Assembly (NCBI GenBank): GCA_002342065.1
Contig: DDPF01000016.1
Coordinates: forward strand, 1-64,000
Source: Bacteroidetes bacterium UBA2475
Lineage (GTDB): Bacteria; Bacteroidota; Bacteroidia; B-17B0; Aurantibacillaceae
DNA: 64,000 bases
Direction of reading: 5' to 3'
The notes beneath the pieces are model-generated. The model was not told where the DNA came from. It was given only the letters and a program-made list of their open reading frames with translations, and ran no database searches. A program made the translations under genes and the position numbers. Each line of letters opens with the position of its first letter. The first letter of the stretch is position 1. This document shows, one piece after another, positions 1 to 7,648 of the stretch.

Positions 1-1139
1 ATTTTGGGGGAGCTTACATCGTTATATAGATAGTCTTCGTCAAACGATTCAATAAAGTAGTCTGCCGTTTTATCTATGAAACCATCAATTTCCGAAATTA
101 ATCGGTCTTTATTTTCTTTTATGTAGTCTTTTGTATGTTGTAACCCAAATGTGTAAAAAACCATTTCCCCATCAAACCCACACCAAGTGTCAAAATCTGC
201 AACTTTTGCAGCCATTACTAAGTCAAAGTCTGTTGTCTCTTTATTTTTACTTGTAAAAAAACTAAACATTAATAAGTCTTCACACATACAGCCACAAGTC
301 CCCAATTCACCTTTTCTATATGCAATAGCTGTCTTTAGCAAGTATCTTGAAAGTTCAACGTTTTGATAGTTCTTTATGTAGCCAATAAATTCTAATCTCT
401 CAGGTCTTTGGTTGTCTATAAGTAATTTTTCAAAATTTTCGCTGCTAACAGATTTTGTATTGTCAAATTCTGAGATTATGTCTTCTACAAATGGTGTGGT
501 AAACTTGTTTGGAATTGCAAATTTTGTTTTTAAGGAACTATTTACCTCAATAATGTTTTCATCAATTACAAAGAACCATTCTTTATTATTGTCGATACCT
601 GCTTTCTGTTCTTTTACAAAATTTGTAATGTCTTGAATTGATTTAATGAACTCATTATTGAACTTTTGTAAAGCGTCATTTTTAATTCCAATTTGAACTG
701 CTCTACGCTTTAATTTATCTCCTTTAAAGTTGTGGTCTGGGTCCCACTGAATACGTACATTACTATTATCTAGTTTCTCTCTCCAAATTTGTTCATCACC
801 AAATGACTTGTCATAGCTTGTCAAAATTCCTTCATCTAAAAGTTCTTCAAAGCCTTCAAATGTCATTTCTATTGCTAAAATTCTGTTTTGATTACCGTCT
901 TTTTCTGCCCAACCACTTCTATACATCATCCACAAAAAATTTGGCTTTATCCAAGTCATTCTGTTGAAACTGTAATCTTGTCCACCGAATTTTTGATTTT
1001 TTATTGCATATTCAGCTATCCTGTCGTTGAAGGCTTGATATACAAAAATATTGTCTTCTCGTCTTTGCCCAAGTATGAAGCTTCCTTCTTGTGGAAGTCC
1101 CTTTTCATAGCTGTGGTATGGAATTGTCTGTAAGTTCAT
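1..1139 (-). CDS. DUF4291 protein with long C-terminal extension (partial, runs off left edge)
   Basis: Reading the minus strand from the ATG at 1139 gives an uninterrupted frame of about 379 codons with no stop before the window edge. The N-terminal ~200 residues have the DUF4291 hallmarks: ILGQRREDNIFVYQAF (about 21-36), RMTWIKPNFLWMMYRSGW (about 59-76), IQWDPDH (about 131-137) and RRAVQIGI (about 145-152). As I recall the family, it is usually only about 200 residues long, so the further ~180 residues (including a GTCGCMCEDLL cysteine cluster near 280-290) look like a fused or extended C-terminal part that I do not recognise. No biochemical activity is established for DUF4291 that I can name. 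The gene begins 28 bp from a compound palindrome, which suggests cassette-like acquisition. Confidence 0.8.
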   Translation of the reverse strand, partial: MNLQTIPYHSYEKGLPQEGSFILGQRREDNIFVYQAFNDRIAEYAIKNQKFGGQDYSFNRMTWIKPNFLWMMYRSGWAEKDGNQNRILAIEMTFEGFEELLDEGILTSYDKSFGDEQIWREKLDNSNVRIQWDPDHNFKGDKLKRRAVQIGIKNDALQKFNNEFIKSIQDITNFVKEQKAGIDNNKEWFFVIDENIIEVNSSLKTKFAIPNKFTTPFVEDIISEFDNTKSVSSENFEKLLIDNQRPERLEFIGYIKNYQNVELSRYLLKTAIAYRKGELGTCGCMCEDLLMFSFFTSKNKETTDFDLVMAAKVADFDTWCGFDGEMVFYTFGLQHTKDYIKENKDRLISEIDGFIDKTADYFIESFDEDYLYNDVSSPK

Positions 1140-1166
1140 TTTTGTTTACGCTGTCTCTCCAATATG

Positions 1167-1257
1167 GCACATAACTACCTTATACCCACTATAAACCTTC
1201 GGTTATCTTGCACACATGTGCGAGATAACCGCTATTGGGTAGCGGTTTATTAAATGC
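1167..1257. repeat. 91-bp compound imperfect palindrome, attC-like
   Basis: The two halves are complementary with asymmetric interruptions. The core is a 15-bp stem at 1200-1214/1217-1231 (CGGTTATCTTGCACA against its complement, one G-T mismatch, 2-nt apex). Outside it, TACCC (1183-1187) pairs with GGGTA (1237-1241) and GCA (1167-1169) with TGC (1255-1257), separated by unpaired bases. A competing hairpin, AACCGCTA/TAGCGGTT (1227-1234/1240-1247), overlaps one arm. Length, asymmetric bulges, and an end in GTTATGTGC on the minus strand just before a start codon resemble an integron attC site, although GTTATGT departs from the R' consensus GTTRRRY at one base. Confidence 0.5.
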
Positions 1258-1301
1258 AACTACTTATTGTCACATACCAAAGATATAAAATTAAGCACAA
1301 C

Positions 1302-1334
1302 AAAAAAGCCTTCCGGGTTCAATCAGAAGGCTTT
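1302..1334 (-). terminator. Rho-independent terminator of the PD40/SPOR gene
   Basis: On the minus strand the stem AAAGCCTTC/GAAGGCTTT (1326-1334 with 1305-1313) closes a 12-nt loop and is followed by a run of six T. It lies 20 bp past the stop codon of the gene ending at 1354. Confidence 0.85.
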
Positions 1335-1353
1335 AATTTGAAGAATGAATAAG

Positions 1354-3549
1354 TTAGTTAATTGTTTTCCCTAAAAAATCAAGCATTATCAAGTCCTCAA
1401 GTGTGTAACGTTTTCCGTCAATAAAACCAACTATCCAGGCATCTGTCTGGCCTTTGGCAATTGCTTTTTGTCTTTGTACTTCTGCTTCTTTAAGGGTCTT
1501 AAATTCTTTTTGTGTAAAGCGTGTAATGCCGTCAGGATAATTTACAACTTCTGCTTTACCAAAAGTTTGAAGATTAGGATATTTAAAATTCTCAGGCTTT
1601 CTGTATGCACCTATCTGTACTTTAAAGATCATATTACCCGCACAATAATCGCCGGCCATTGCTAATAATTGTTTGTAATAAGTAATGTCGTTTAACGATT
1701 TACCTTTTAGCGGACCAAAATCCGGCAATGTTTTATCAGAGCAGGGTGAGGTTGTTGTTGCAACTGTTGGTGTTTCTATAACCGTAGGTGTAACAACGGC
1801 AACCGTTGGGGTTTCTGTTATGGTTGGCGTTATAACAGCAACTGTTGGTGTAACTGCTACCGTTGGATTTGTTGCTACTACTGTTTGTGTACTTACTAAA
1901 TAAAAATCCTTGGTGGTTTCCATATATTCTTGCAAATTCACTATATCCACATCTTCTTCTACAGACTCATATTTATCTGCCGAAACTTTTATTCTGTAAA
2001 TAGCTCCGGGATTTAAAGTAGTTAAATATTTTCCGGTAGATGAGTTAGAGTAATACGTACCAATTACTAATTTACCATCGGTTCCAATTTCGTTGTTAGA
2101 TAACATTTCTAACTCTTCTTTACTGAACTGTTCTTTTTTAATTGAACGTATAATTTCAATTTTCGCTTCCAGTGGTTGGTCGTTACCATAAACTGTTCCT
2201 TTTAATAAAGCAATAACAGGTTTTTTACCAAGTATACCAGGCTCTACTGTATAAATATCGTTCTTACCTTTTCCGCCTGATGAAGAACGGTTAGAACTAA
2301 AATAACCTCTATCGCCTTTTGAATTAATTACATAATAACGATCATCTTCTGTTGAGTTTAACGGTAAGCCCATACTTTGTGGCACCTGCCATTCGCCAAG
2401 ATTTTTAATGGTGAACATAATATCATATCCACCAATACTTTGGTGACCTTTTGAACTGAAGAATAATGTTATACCATCGGGGTGAATAAATGGAGCATCA
2501 TCATCATACGGTGTATTAATGGTTGGTCCCATATTTTTTGCAGGCCCCCAATCGTTATTTATTTTTTCGCTTATCCAAATATCCCTTCCTCCCAAACCAC
2601 CGCTGCGCTCACTTGCAAAATATAAGAATCTTCCGTCTGCTGAAATGGAACAAGAACCTTCCCATTCTAGCGAATTAACATTACCATTCAATAAAGTAGG
2701 TTTATTAAATTCATCACCAACTAATTTACTCATGGCAATATCTCCTGAGTTTTTAGCATCACTATAAAAGGTGAATAAATTTTGTCCGTCGGGCGAAATA
2801 GCAATTGCGGCATCGTTACCTTTTGTATTAATAGCATCAATGCCTTGTGGGTCGGTAAACAAACCATCAGGCCTTTTATAAGAGATATAAACATCTTCAT
2901 TATAGCGGCCTTCTACTTTATCGGGTTCAAGGTTCGAATTTAATTTTCCGCCAACAGAAAATTTCCCACTGTAGGTAAAAAATAAAATAGACTCATCTGT
3001 AGTAATTACAGGTACATATTGTTCTTCTTCTGAATTTATGGGGTGTCCTATATTTTTAATATCTGCAATAACTTTATTCTGAATGAGGGATTTACCATTT
3101 TTACAATTGGTAACAATAATTTTCGCATCATCTACCATTATTTTATCTTCCCTTTTTATAGAAGAAGAACGGTCTTTTATAAATGCTTCTAATATGGCAA
3201 TGGACTCATCAAATTTATAATTAACATGGTAGGCCTTGCCTAAAAAATAATCTGCTTCGTAAAATTTAGGGTTATCCTTCTTTATTTCGGTAAATATCTC
3301 GGTAGCTCTTTCTTTTCTTTCAGGATTTCTTAAACAGGTAATACCTAACTTTAATTTGTAGTCGAACTCTTTTGGGTATTTTGAGTTTAGGGCATCAAAC
3401 AATTCATACGCTTTAACGTAATCCTCATCGTTTAGTGCGTTGTAGGCATCTTCCTCCACTTCTTTTTTAGTTTTTGTTTGCGCTACCGCCGACAAAGTGC
3501 CTAAAAAAAGAAACAAAATAACAAGTTGTAAATATTTGGTTCTCAACAT
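1354..3549 (-). CDS. TPR / PD40 beta-propeller / SPOR-like envelope protein
   Basis: Secreted or outer-membrane-associated protein of 731 residues with a signal peptide ending SAVAQ. Residues ~30-140 look like tetratricopeptide repeats. Residues ~180-440 carry PD40/WD40-like blades (SADGRFLYFASERSGGLGG, HPDGITLFFSSKG). A carboxypeptidase-regulatory-like segment starts near 447 (KGTVYGNDQPLEAKIEI). Residues ~553-603 are a Thr/Pro/Val linker made of repeats of the type TPTVAV, and ~640-731 form a SPOR-like domain (KVQIGAYRKPENF). The order TPR-PD40-CarbReg matches the PorE-like/OmpA-like envelope proteins of Bacteroidota, but the usual OmpA C-terminus is replaced by the SPOR-like domain. A peptidoglycan- or T9SS-associated role is inference. 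It is followed by its own terminator. Confidence 0.75.
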   Translation of the reverse strand: MLRTKYLQLVILFLFLGTLSAVAQTKTKKEVEEDAYNALNDEDYVKAYELFDALNSKYPKEFDYKLKLGITCLRNPERKERATEIFTEIKKDNPKFYEADYFLGKAYHVNYKFDESIAILEAFIKDRSSSIKREDKIMVDDAKIIVTNCKNGKSLIQNKVIADIKNIGHPINSEEEQYVPVITTDESILFFTYSGKFSVGGKLNSNLEPDKVEGRYNEDVYISYKRPDGLFTDPQGIDAINTKGNDAAIAISPDGQNLFTFYSDAKNSGDIAMSKLVGDEFNKPTLLNGNVNSLEWEGSCSISADGRFLYFASERSGGLGGRDIWISEKINNDWGPAKNMGPTINTPYDDDAPFIHPDGITLFFSSKGHQSIGGYDIMFTIKNLGEWQVPQSMGLPLNSTEDDRYYVINSKGDRGYFSSNRSSSGGKGKNDIYTVEPGILGKKPVIALLKGTVYGNDQPLEAKIEIIRSIKKEQFSKEELEMLSNNEIGTDGKLVIGTYYSNSSTGKYLTTLNPGAIYRIKVSADKYESVEEDVDIVNLQEYMETTKDFYLVSTQTVVATNPTVAVTPTVAVITPTITETPTVAVVTPTVIETPTVATTTSPCSDKTLPDFGPLKGKSLNDITYYKQLLAMAGDYCAGNMIFKVQIGAYRKPENFKYPNLQTFGKAEVVNYPDGITRFTQKEFKTLKEAEVQRQKAIAKGQTDAWIVGFIDGKRYTLEDLIMLDFLGKTIN

Positions 3550-3615
3550 TCGTTAAAATGGATTAATAATTCCCATAAAATTTGGAATAAATGCGCTTAA
3601 TTGTTAGCAGTATGT

Positions 3616-3648
3616 TAAAAACTTATTAAGAACGGTCTTTTAATAAGT
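3616..3648 (-). terminator. Terminator of the LRR gene
   Basis: On the minus strand a perfect 9-bp stem ACTTATTAA/TTAATAAGT (3640-3648 with 3621-3629) with a 10-nt loop is followed by TTTTT. It lies just past the stop codon at 3669. Confidence 0.65.
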
Positions 3649-3668
3649 CTGAATAGCCAAAAACCTTG

Positions 3669-4271
3669 CTACCAGCTGCATTTGCAGGCAGGGCTGAAGA
3701 AAATAACGGTATTTGGGAGCATGGATTGAATGTTATCCTGATGAATTTGGGGGATAAGTATATTCCTCAGGTCCATACTTTTAAGATTGGTTAATTGTTT
3801 TAAGGTCTCCGGAAAATATTCGAGGTTGTTGCTCCAGAGGTCGGCAATTTCTAATTTTTGCAGTTCGCCAAAAGAATAGGGTAAACGGCCTATCTCATTT
3901 TGGTTAACGTTTAAGTATTTTAAATTCTTTAAACCGCCAATAGTGTTAGGTAAACTTTCTAAGCCTGTTTTGCTTACAATTAAAACCTGCAGTTTTTTTA
4001 AAAGTATAATAGAGTCGGGGAGTTCTTTAATTGAGTTTTTACTGAGGTCGAGGTATTGAAGATTTTTAAATTTTAAAATTTGAGTCGGGAAAGATTTGTA
4101 TTTCTTTTTTCTCAAAATAAGTTTCACTACTTTATCAGGATCTCTGCGCGCACTATCAAGATCTGTAAAATCATCGTATACAGCTAAAGCGGCCGAATCC
4201 AATAGGTTTTCCTGTGCAGACAAAGAAAAATTAAAAGAGATAACAATGATTATTAAAAACAGTTTTTTCAT
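3669..4271 (-). CDS. secreted leucine-rich-repeat protein
   Basis: 200-residue protein with an N-terminal signal peptide (MKKLFLIIIVISFNFSLSAQ). Residues ~50-175 contain about five LRR units of 23 residues with the pattern LxxLxxLdLsxNxixxLPxsi, for example LQYLDLSKNSIKELPDSI and LKYLNVNQNEIGRLPYSF. The protein ends in a short Cys pair (CKCSW) and has no T9SS sorting domain, so it is probably periplasmic or surface-associated by another route. LRRs mediate protein binding; the partner cannot be told from sequence. It is a single gene between its own terminator and the ribF end region. Confidence 0.75.
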   Translation of the reverse strand: MKKLFLIIIVISFNFSLSAQENLLDSAALAVYDDFTDLDSARRDPDKVVKLILRKKKYKSFPTQILKFKNLQYLDLSKNSIKELPDSIILLKKLQVLIVSKTGLESLPNTIGGLKNLKYLNVNQNEIGRLPYSFGELQKLEIADLWSNNLEYFPETLKQLTNLKSMDLRNILIPQIHQDNIQSMLPNTVIFFSPACKCSW

Positions 4272-4287
4272 TTACTTATATATTTTT

Positions 4288-4347
4288 GCCGCAAATCTCA
4301 CAGATCAACACAGAAATATGATCTGTGTAATTTGCGAAATCTGTGGC
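4288..4347. repeat. intergenic inverted repeat, C-GAT family copy A
   Basis: Two arms of about 26 bp (4288-4313 and 4321-4347) are imperfect reverse complements. All differences but one are transitions, which preserve G-T pairing in RNA. Each arm is built from units such as CACAGAT. Related copies lie at 25061-25143 and 58999-59084. Confidence 0.75.
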
Positions 4348-4364
4348 TATAATTTCGCGAATTT

Positions 4365-4382
4365 ATCGCAGCATGCTGCGAT
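4365..4382. repeat. 18-bp perfect palindrome overlapping the ribF stop codon
   Basis: ATCGCAGCATGCTGCGAT reads the same on both strands and begins inside the TGA stop of ribF. A hairpin at this point could act as an mRNA 3' end, but there is no T-run, so a terminator function is only possible. Confidence 0.6.
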
Positions 4383-5317
4383 CAGATCTTATTTATTAAC
4401 GCTAAACAGTTTTCTTTATCTGCTTTAATGGCATCAATTAGTTCGTTTAAATTATTAAATTTTTTCTCATCCCTAAGCCATTTTATAAAATTTAACGTTA
4501 TGGTCGTATTATAAATGTCTTTTTCAAAATCAAAAATGTTAACTTCTATTTTTAATTTATTGTCTGTATCTGTTGTTGGATTAAGTCCTACATTAAGCAT
4601 GCCAAAGTATTTTTCGCCTTCAACTATAACTTCTACAAAGTAAACGCCAATTTTCGGGATCAGTTTATCGCTGTCCTCTATTTGCAAATTAGCAGTGGGG
4701 AAGCCAAGCGTGCGGCCCAACTGTTTGCCCTTAACCACTTTTGCCTTTATAAAAAACGGGTGACCTAAAAAATTTGTTGCCAGTTCAATATTCCCTTCTT
4801 CAATAGCTTTTCTAATATTGGTGCTGCTAACGGCAATGCTTTCAATATCTTTTTTACTTATTTCTTCTATTGTAAATTTATATTTTTCGGCATGTTCTTT
4901 AAGTGTATTAATATCACCTTTGCGGTCTTTCCCAAACTTGTGATCGTAGCCAATTACTAAATGTTTTACGTTTAGTTGGCGCAATAATATCTCTTCCAGG
5001 TAATGTTTTACATCCAGTTGCGAAAAGGCCTTATTAAAAGGATAAACAACTACAACATCAACAGCGTATTTTTCAAAAAGATCTAATTTCTCATCTATAA
5101 GTGTAATTATTTTAAGGTCTTTTTGTTCGGGAAATAAGATCTTGCGTGGATGTGGGTCAAAGGTTAATACCACAGTCTTAAGGCCAAGTTCTTCTTTTAG
5201 ATCTTTTAGGCGGGCGAGTATCTTTTGATGCCCAAGGTGAACCCCATCAAACGTGCCAATAGTAAGAATGGTAGGCGTCTCCATTCTAAAATGTTCGGTA
5301 TTTTGTACAATTAACAC
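4382..5317 (-). CDS. ribF: bifunctional riboflavin kinase / FAD synthetase
   Basis: Makes FMN from riboflavin and then FAD in the cytoplasm. The N-terminal FAD synthetase (nucleotidyltransferase) domain shows ILTIGTFDGVHLGHQKIL, VLTFDPHPRKIL and the SSTNIRKAIEEG motif. The C-terminal flavokinase domain shows GKQLGRTLGFPTANL with the conserved PTAN signature. The length of 311 residues is normal. The first codon is GTG (5317), in a position conserved for the N-terminal strand in Bacteroidota RibF proteins as I remember them. An ATG lies at 5284 but would remove that strand. The -7 box (TATTTTTG, 5322-5329) ends only 4 nt before GTG, so the mRNA is either leaderless or starts translation at 5284. 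Confidence 0.93.
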   Translation of the reverse strand: MLIVQNTEHFRMETPTILTIGTFDGVHLGHQKILARLKDLKEELGLKTVVLTFDPHPRKILFPEQKDLKIITLIDEKLDLFEKYAVDVVVVYPFNKAFSQLDVKHYLEEILLRQLNVKHLVIGYDHKFGKDRKGDINTLKEHAEKYKFTIEEISKKDIESIAVSSTNIRKAIEEGNIELATNFLGHPFFIKAKVVKGKQLGRTLGFPTANLQIEDSDKLIPKIGVYFVEVIVEGEKYFGMLNVGLNPTTDTDNKLKIEVNIFDFEKDIYNTTITLNFIKWLRDEKKFNNLNELIDAIKADKENCLALINKI

Positions 5318-5321
5318 GGGG

Positions 5322-5329
5322 CAAAAATA
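5322..5329 (-). promoter_or_regulatory. -7 box of ribF promoter
   Basis: TATTTTTG on the minus strand fits the Bacteroidota TAnnTTTG consensus. It ends 4 nt before the GTG start of ribF, implying a nearly leaderless transcript. No clear -33 TTG is visible. Confidence 0.6.
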
Positions 5330-5633
5330 GTTTAATTTATTTTAAACCGTAAATAGATAGTTGAGTTCGTAATGAAAAGCAAGATCTGCAAGGGATTTGG
5401 GAAGCGCAGGATTGAGGACTGTAAGAATATCTTTTGATATTTTGAAGCCCGCAAATCCGAGCATTTTTAAATACCGCTACAGATGTTGCTTTGTAATAGA
5501 ACTTCTACTGTCTATTTATGGTTAATAATTTTTTTCGCTTTTTGAACGATAAACGGGCATTTAAAAACGACCAATTTTTTTATGAAGTTAATCTTAGTTT
5601 GTTGTTAAAAAAACTCTAATAAATAACGTTTTT

Positions 5634-5667
5634 TTGTTTAAATATTATCAGTTATATAGTATCTTTG
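5634..5667 (+). promoter_or_regulatory. atpD promoter (TTG-N23-TATCTTTG)
   Basis: TTG at 5634-5636 is followed by 23 nt and then a perfect -7 box TATCTTTG at 5660-5667, within the TTG-N17-23-TAnnTTTG arrangement reported for Bacteroidota. The expected start near 5671 leaves a 5' leader of about 23 nt. Confidence 0.75.
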
Positions 5668-5693
5668 CGCTCAAATTTTAAGAAATTATTCTC

Positions 5694-7202
5694 ATGTCGA
5701 AACAAATTGGCAAAATTGCTCAGGTTATTGGTCCCGTAATAGATGTACGCTTTGATCTTGAAGGCGGCAAATTACCTAATATTTTAGATGCACTCGAAAT
5801 TGTGAGTGGCGGAAAAAAGATCATTTTAGAAGTTCAACAACATACAGGTGAAAACACGGTGCGTACCATTGCAATGGACAGTACAGATGGTGTTTACCGT
5901 GGAATGGAAGTTATAGCTACAGGTAGCGGTATCTCTATGCCGGTTGGTAACAAAGTAAAAGGACGTTTATTTAACGTTGTAGGTGAAGCTATTGACGGTA
6001 TTAATGAAGTGGATAATGCTGGTGGAAAATCAATTCACCGTTTACCACCACGTTTCGAAGACCTTTCTACGGCTACAGAAGTATTATATACAGGTATTAA
6101 AGTAATTGACCTTATTGAGCCTTATTCAAAAGGTGGTAAAATTGGTTTATTTGGTGGTGCCGGTGTAGGTAAAACCGTATTGATTCAGGAATTAATTAAC
6201 AACATCGCTAAAGGCCACTCTGGTTATTCAGTATTTGCGGGTGTTGGCGAGCGTTCTCGTGAAGGAAATGACCTTTTACGTGAGATGATCGAGTCAGGCA
6301 TTGTAAAATATGGTGATGCTTTCAAACATTCAATGGAAGAAGGCGGATGGGACCTAAGCAAAGTAGATCTTAAAGAATTAGAAAAATCTCAGGCTACTTT
6401 CGTGTTCGGTCAAATGAACGAGCCTCCTGGAGCCCGTGCCCGTGTTGCTTTATCAGGATTAACAATGGCAGAATATTTCCGTGATGGAGATGGTTCAGGT
6501 CAGGGCGGACGTGATATCTTATTCTTTATTGATAATATCTTCCGTTTTACACAAGCAGGTTCAGAGGTATCAGCGTTATTAGGCCGTATGCCTTCTGCTG
6601 TGGGTTACCAACCAACTTTAGCTTCAGAAATGGGTGTGATGCAGGAACGTATCACTTCAACAAAAAACGGTTCAATTACCTCTGTACAAGCGGTGTATGT
6701 ACCTGCCGATGACTTAACAGATCCGGCCCCTGCAACAACTTTCTCTCACTTAGATGCAACTACTGTATTAAGTCGTAAAATTGCCGAGTTAGGTATTTAC
6801 CCTGCTGTGGATCCATTGGATTCTACATCACGTATCTTATCTGCTGCTGTATTAGGAGATGATCATTACAATTGCGCACAAAACGTAAAATTGATCTTAC
6901 AACGTTATAAAGAGTTACAAGATATTATTGCCATCCTTGGTATGGATGAGTTAAGTGAAGAAGATAAATTGGTTGTTCACCGTGCACGTCGTGTTCAACG
7001 TTTCTTATCTCAACCATTTCACGTAGCTGAGCAATTTACAGGTTTAAAAGGTGTTTTTGTAAGCATCGAAGATACCATTAAAGGTTTTAACATGATCTTA
7101 GAAGGTAAAGTTGATGAGTACCCGGAAGCAGCATTTAACTTAGTAGGTAGCATTGAAGAAGCTATTGAAAAAGGTAAGAAGATCTTAGCTGAAAGTAAAT
7201 AA
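5694..7202 (+). CDS. atpD: F-type ATP synthase subunit beta
   Basis: Catalytic subunit of the F1 sector, making ATP at the inner membrane. The 502-residue product has the N-terminal barrel (GKIAQVIGPVIDVRF), the Walker A P-loop GGAGVGKT, the GERSREGNDL motif, the catalytic segment MNEPPGARARVALSGLTMAE, and the C-terminal DELSEEDKLVVHRARRVQR (DELSEED regulatory loop). Together with atpC 77 bp downstream it forms a separate beta-epsilon unit, away from the remaining atp genes, as is common in Bacteroidota. It is strongly supported by a consensus promoter. Confidence 0.98.
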   Translation: MSKQIGKIAQVIGPVIDVRFDLEGGKLPNILDALEIVSGGKKIILEVQQHTGENTVRTIAMDSTDGVYRGMEVIATGSGISMPVGNKVKGRLFNVVGEAIDGINEVDNAGGKSIHRLPPRFEDLSTATEVLYTGIKVIDLIEPYSKGGKIGLFGGAGVGKTVLIQELINNIAKGHSGYSVFAGVGERSREGNDLLREMIESGIVKYGDAFKHSMEEGGWDLSKVDLKELEKSQATFVFGQMNEPPGARARVALSGLTMAEYFRDGDGSGQGGRDILFFIDNIFRFTQAGSEVSALLGRMPSAVGYQPTLASEMGVMQERITSTKNGSITSVQAVYVPADDLTDPAPATTFSHLDATTVLSRKIAELGIYPAVDPLDSTSRILSAAVLGDDHYNCAQNVKLILQRYKELQDIIAILGMDELSEEDKLVVHRARRVQRFLSQPFHVAEQFTGLKGVFVSIEDTIKGFNMILEGKVDEYPEAAFNLVGSIEEAIEKGKKILAESK

Positions 7203-7279
7203 GTTAGATATTAGATTTAAGAAGTCAGATTTTTAATCCGACAATCTTAGATCTAAATTCTTAAATCTTAAATAGAAAG
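7203..7279. repeat. palindromic element between atpD and atpC
   Basis: The spacer is almost entirely an imperfect inverted repeat of TTAGAT-type units. AGATTTAAGAA (7213-7223) is the exact complement of TTCTTAAATCT (7258-7268), with further pairing inside. It could form an mRNA hairpin that tunes atpC expression relative to atpD; that is inference. Confidence 0.6.
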
Positions 7280-7516
7280 ATGAAAATAGAAATTATAACA
7301 CCCGAAAAAAAATTGTACGAAGGTACTGTGAAGTACGCGTCTTTTCCGGGTTCTGAAGGTAGTTTTGGAGTTTTAAATAACCACGCTCCTTTAATCGGCA
7401 CTTTAAAAGCAGGTAAAATTGAACTGATAGATGACGCCAATACAAAGATAGAATTTGAGATAAACGGCGGCGTTGTTGAGGTGTTAAAGAACAAAGTAAT
7501 TGTTTTAGCGGGTTAG
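7280..7516 (+). CDS. atpC: F-type ATP synthase subunit epsilon, short form
   Basis: 78-residue F1 epsilon subunit. It contains the N-terminal beta-sandwich (MKIEIITPEKKLYEGTVKYA, FPGSEGSFGVLNNHAPLIGTL, EINGGVVEVLKNKVIVLAG) but lacks the C-terminal helical hairpin that in other bacteria inhibits ATP hydrolysis. This short form is typical of Bacteroidota. It lies downstream of atpD in the same transcription unit and is closed by a strong terminator. Confidence 0.95.
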   Translation: MKIEIITPEKKLYEGTVKYASFPGSEGSFGVLNNHAPLIGTLKAGKIELIDDANTKIEFEINGGVVEVLKNKVIVLAG

Positions 7517-7536
7517 TTAATATCAAAGTATTACAC

Positions 7537-7569
7537 AAAGCGAAGAGATCATCTCTTCGCTTTTTTTTT
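7537..7569 (+). terminator. Rho-independent terminator of atpDC
   Basis: Stem AAAGCGAAGAGA/TCTCTTCGCTTT with a 3-nt loop, continuing into nine T (7561-7569). It lies 20 bp past the atpC stop codon. Confidence 0.95.
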
Positions 7570-7648
7570 GCTCAATTCTTTAGTCAGTTACCAGTTTTTT
7601 TCTTAACATCACATTCAGATCCATTTACTAAATTTACAATAACAAAAA

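Larger units (their letters stand above)
5318..5693. other. gene-free stretch between divergent ribF and atpD
   Basis: Holds the ribF promoter at its left end and the atpD promoter at its right end. Between them I see only AT-rich sequence with a small AATATC-TTTT-GATATT hairpin near 5428 and a longer weak pairing GGATTTG/CAAATCC around it. No coding frame or RNA gene is recognisable. Confidence 0.5.

Noticed and set aside
412..1133. Plus-strand open frames of 60-80 codons at the left edge
   Set aside because: They lie opposite the long DUF4291 frame on the minus strand, which has clear family motifs.
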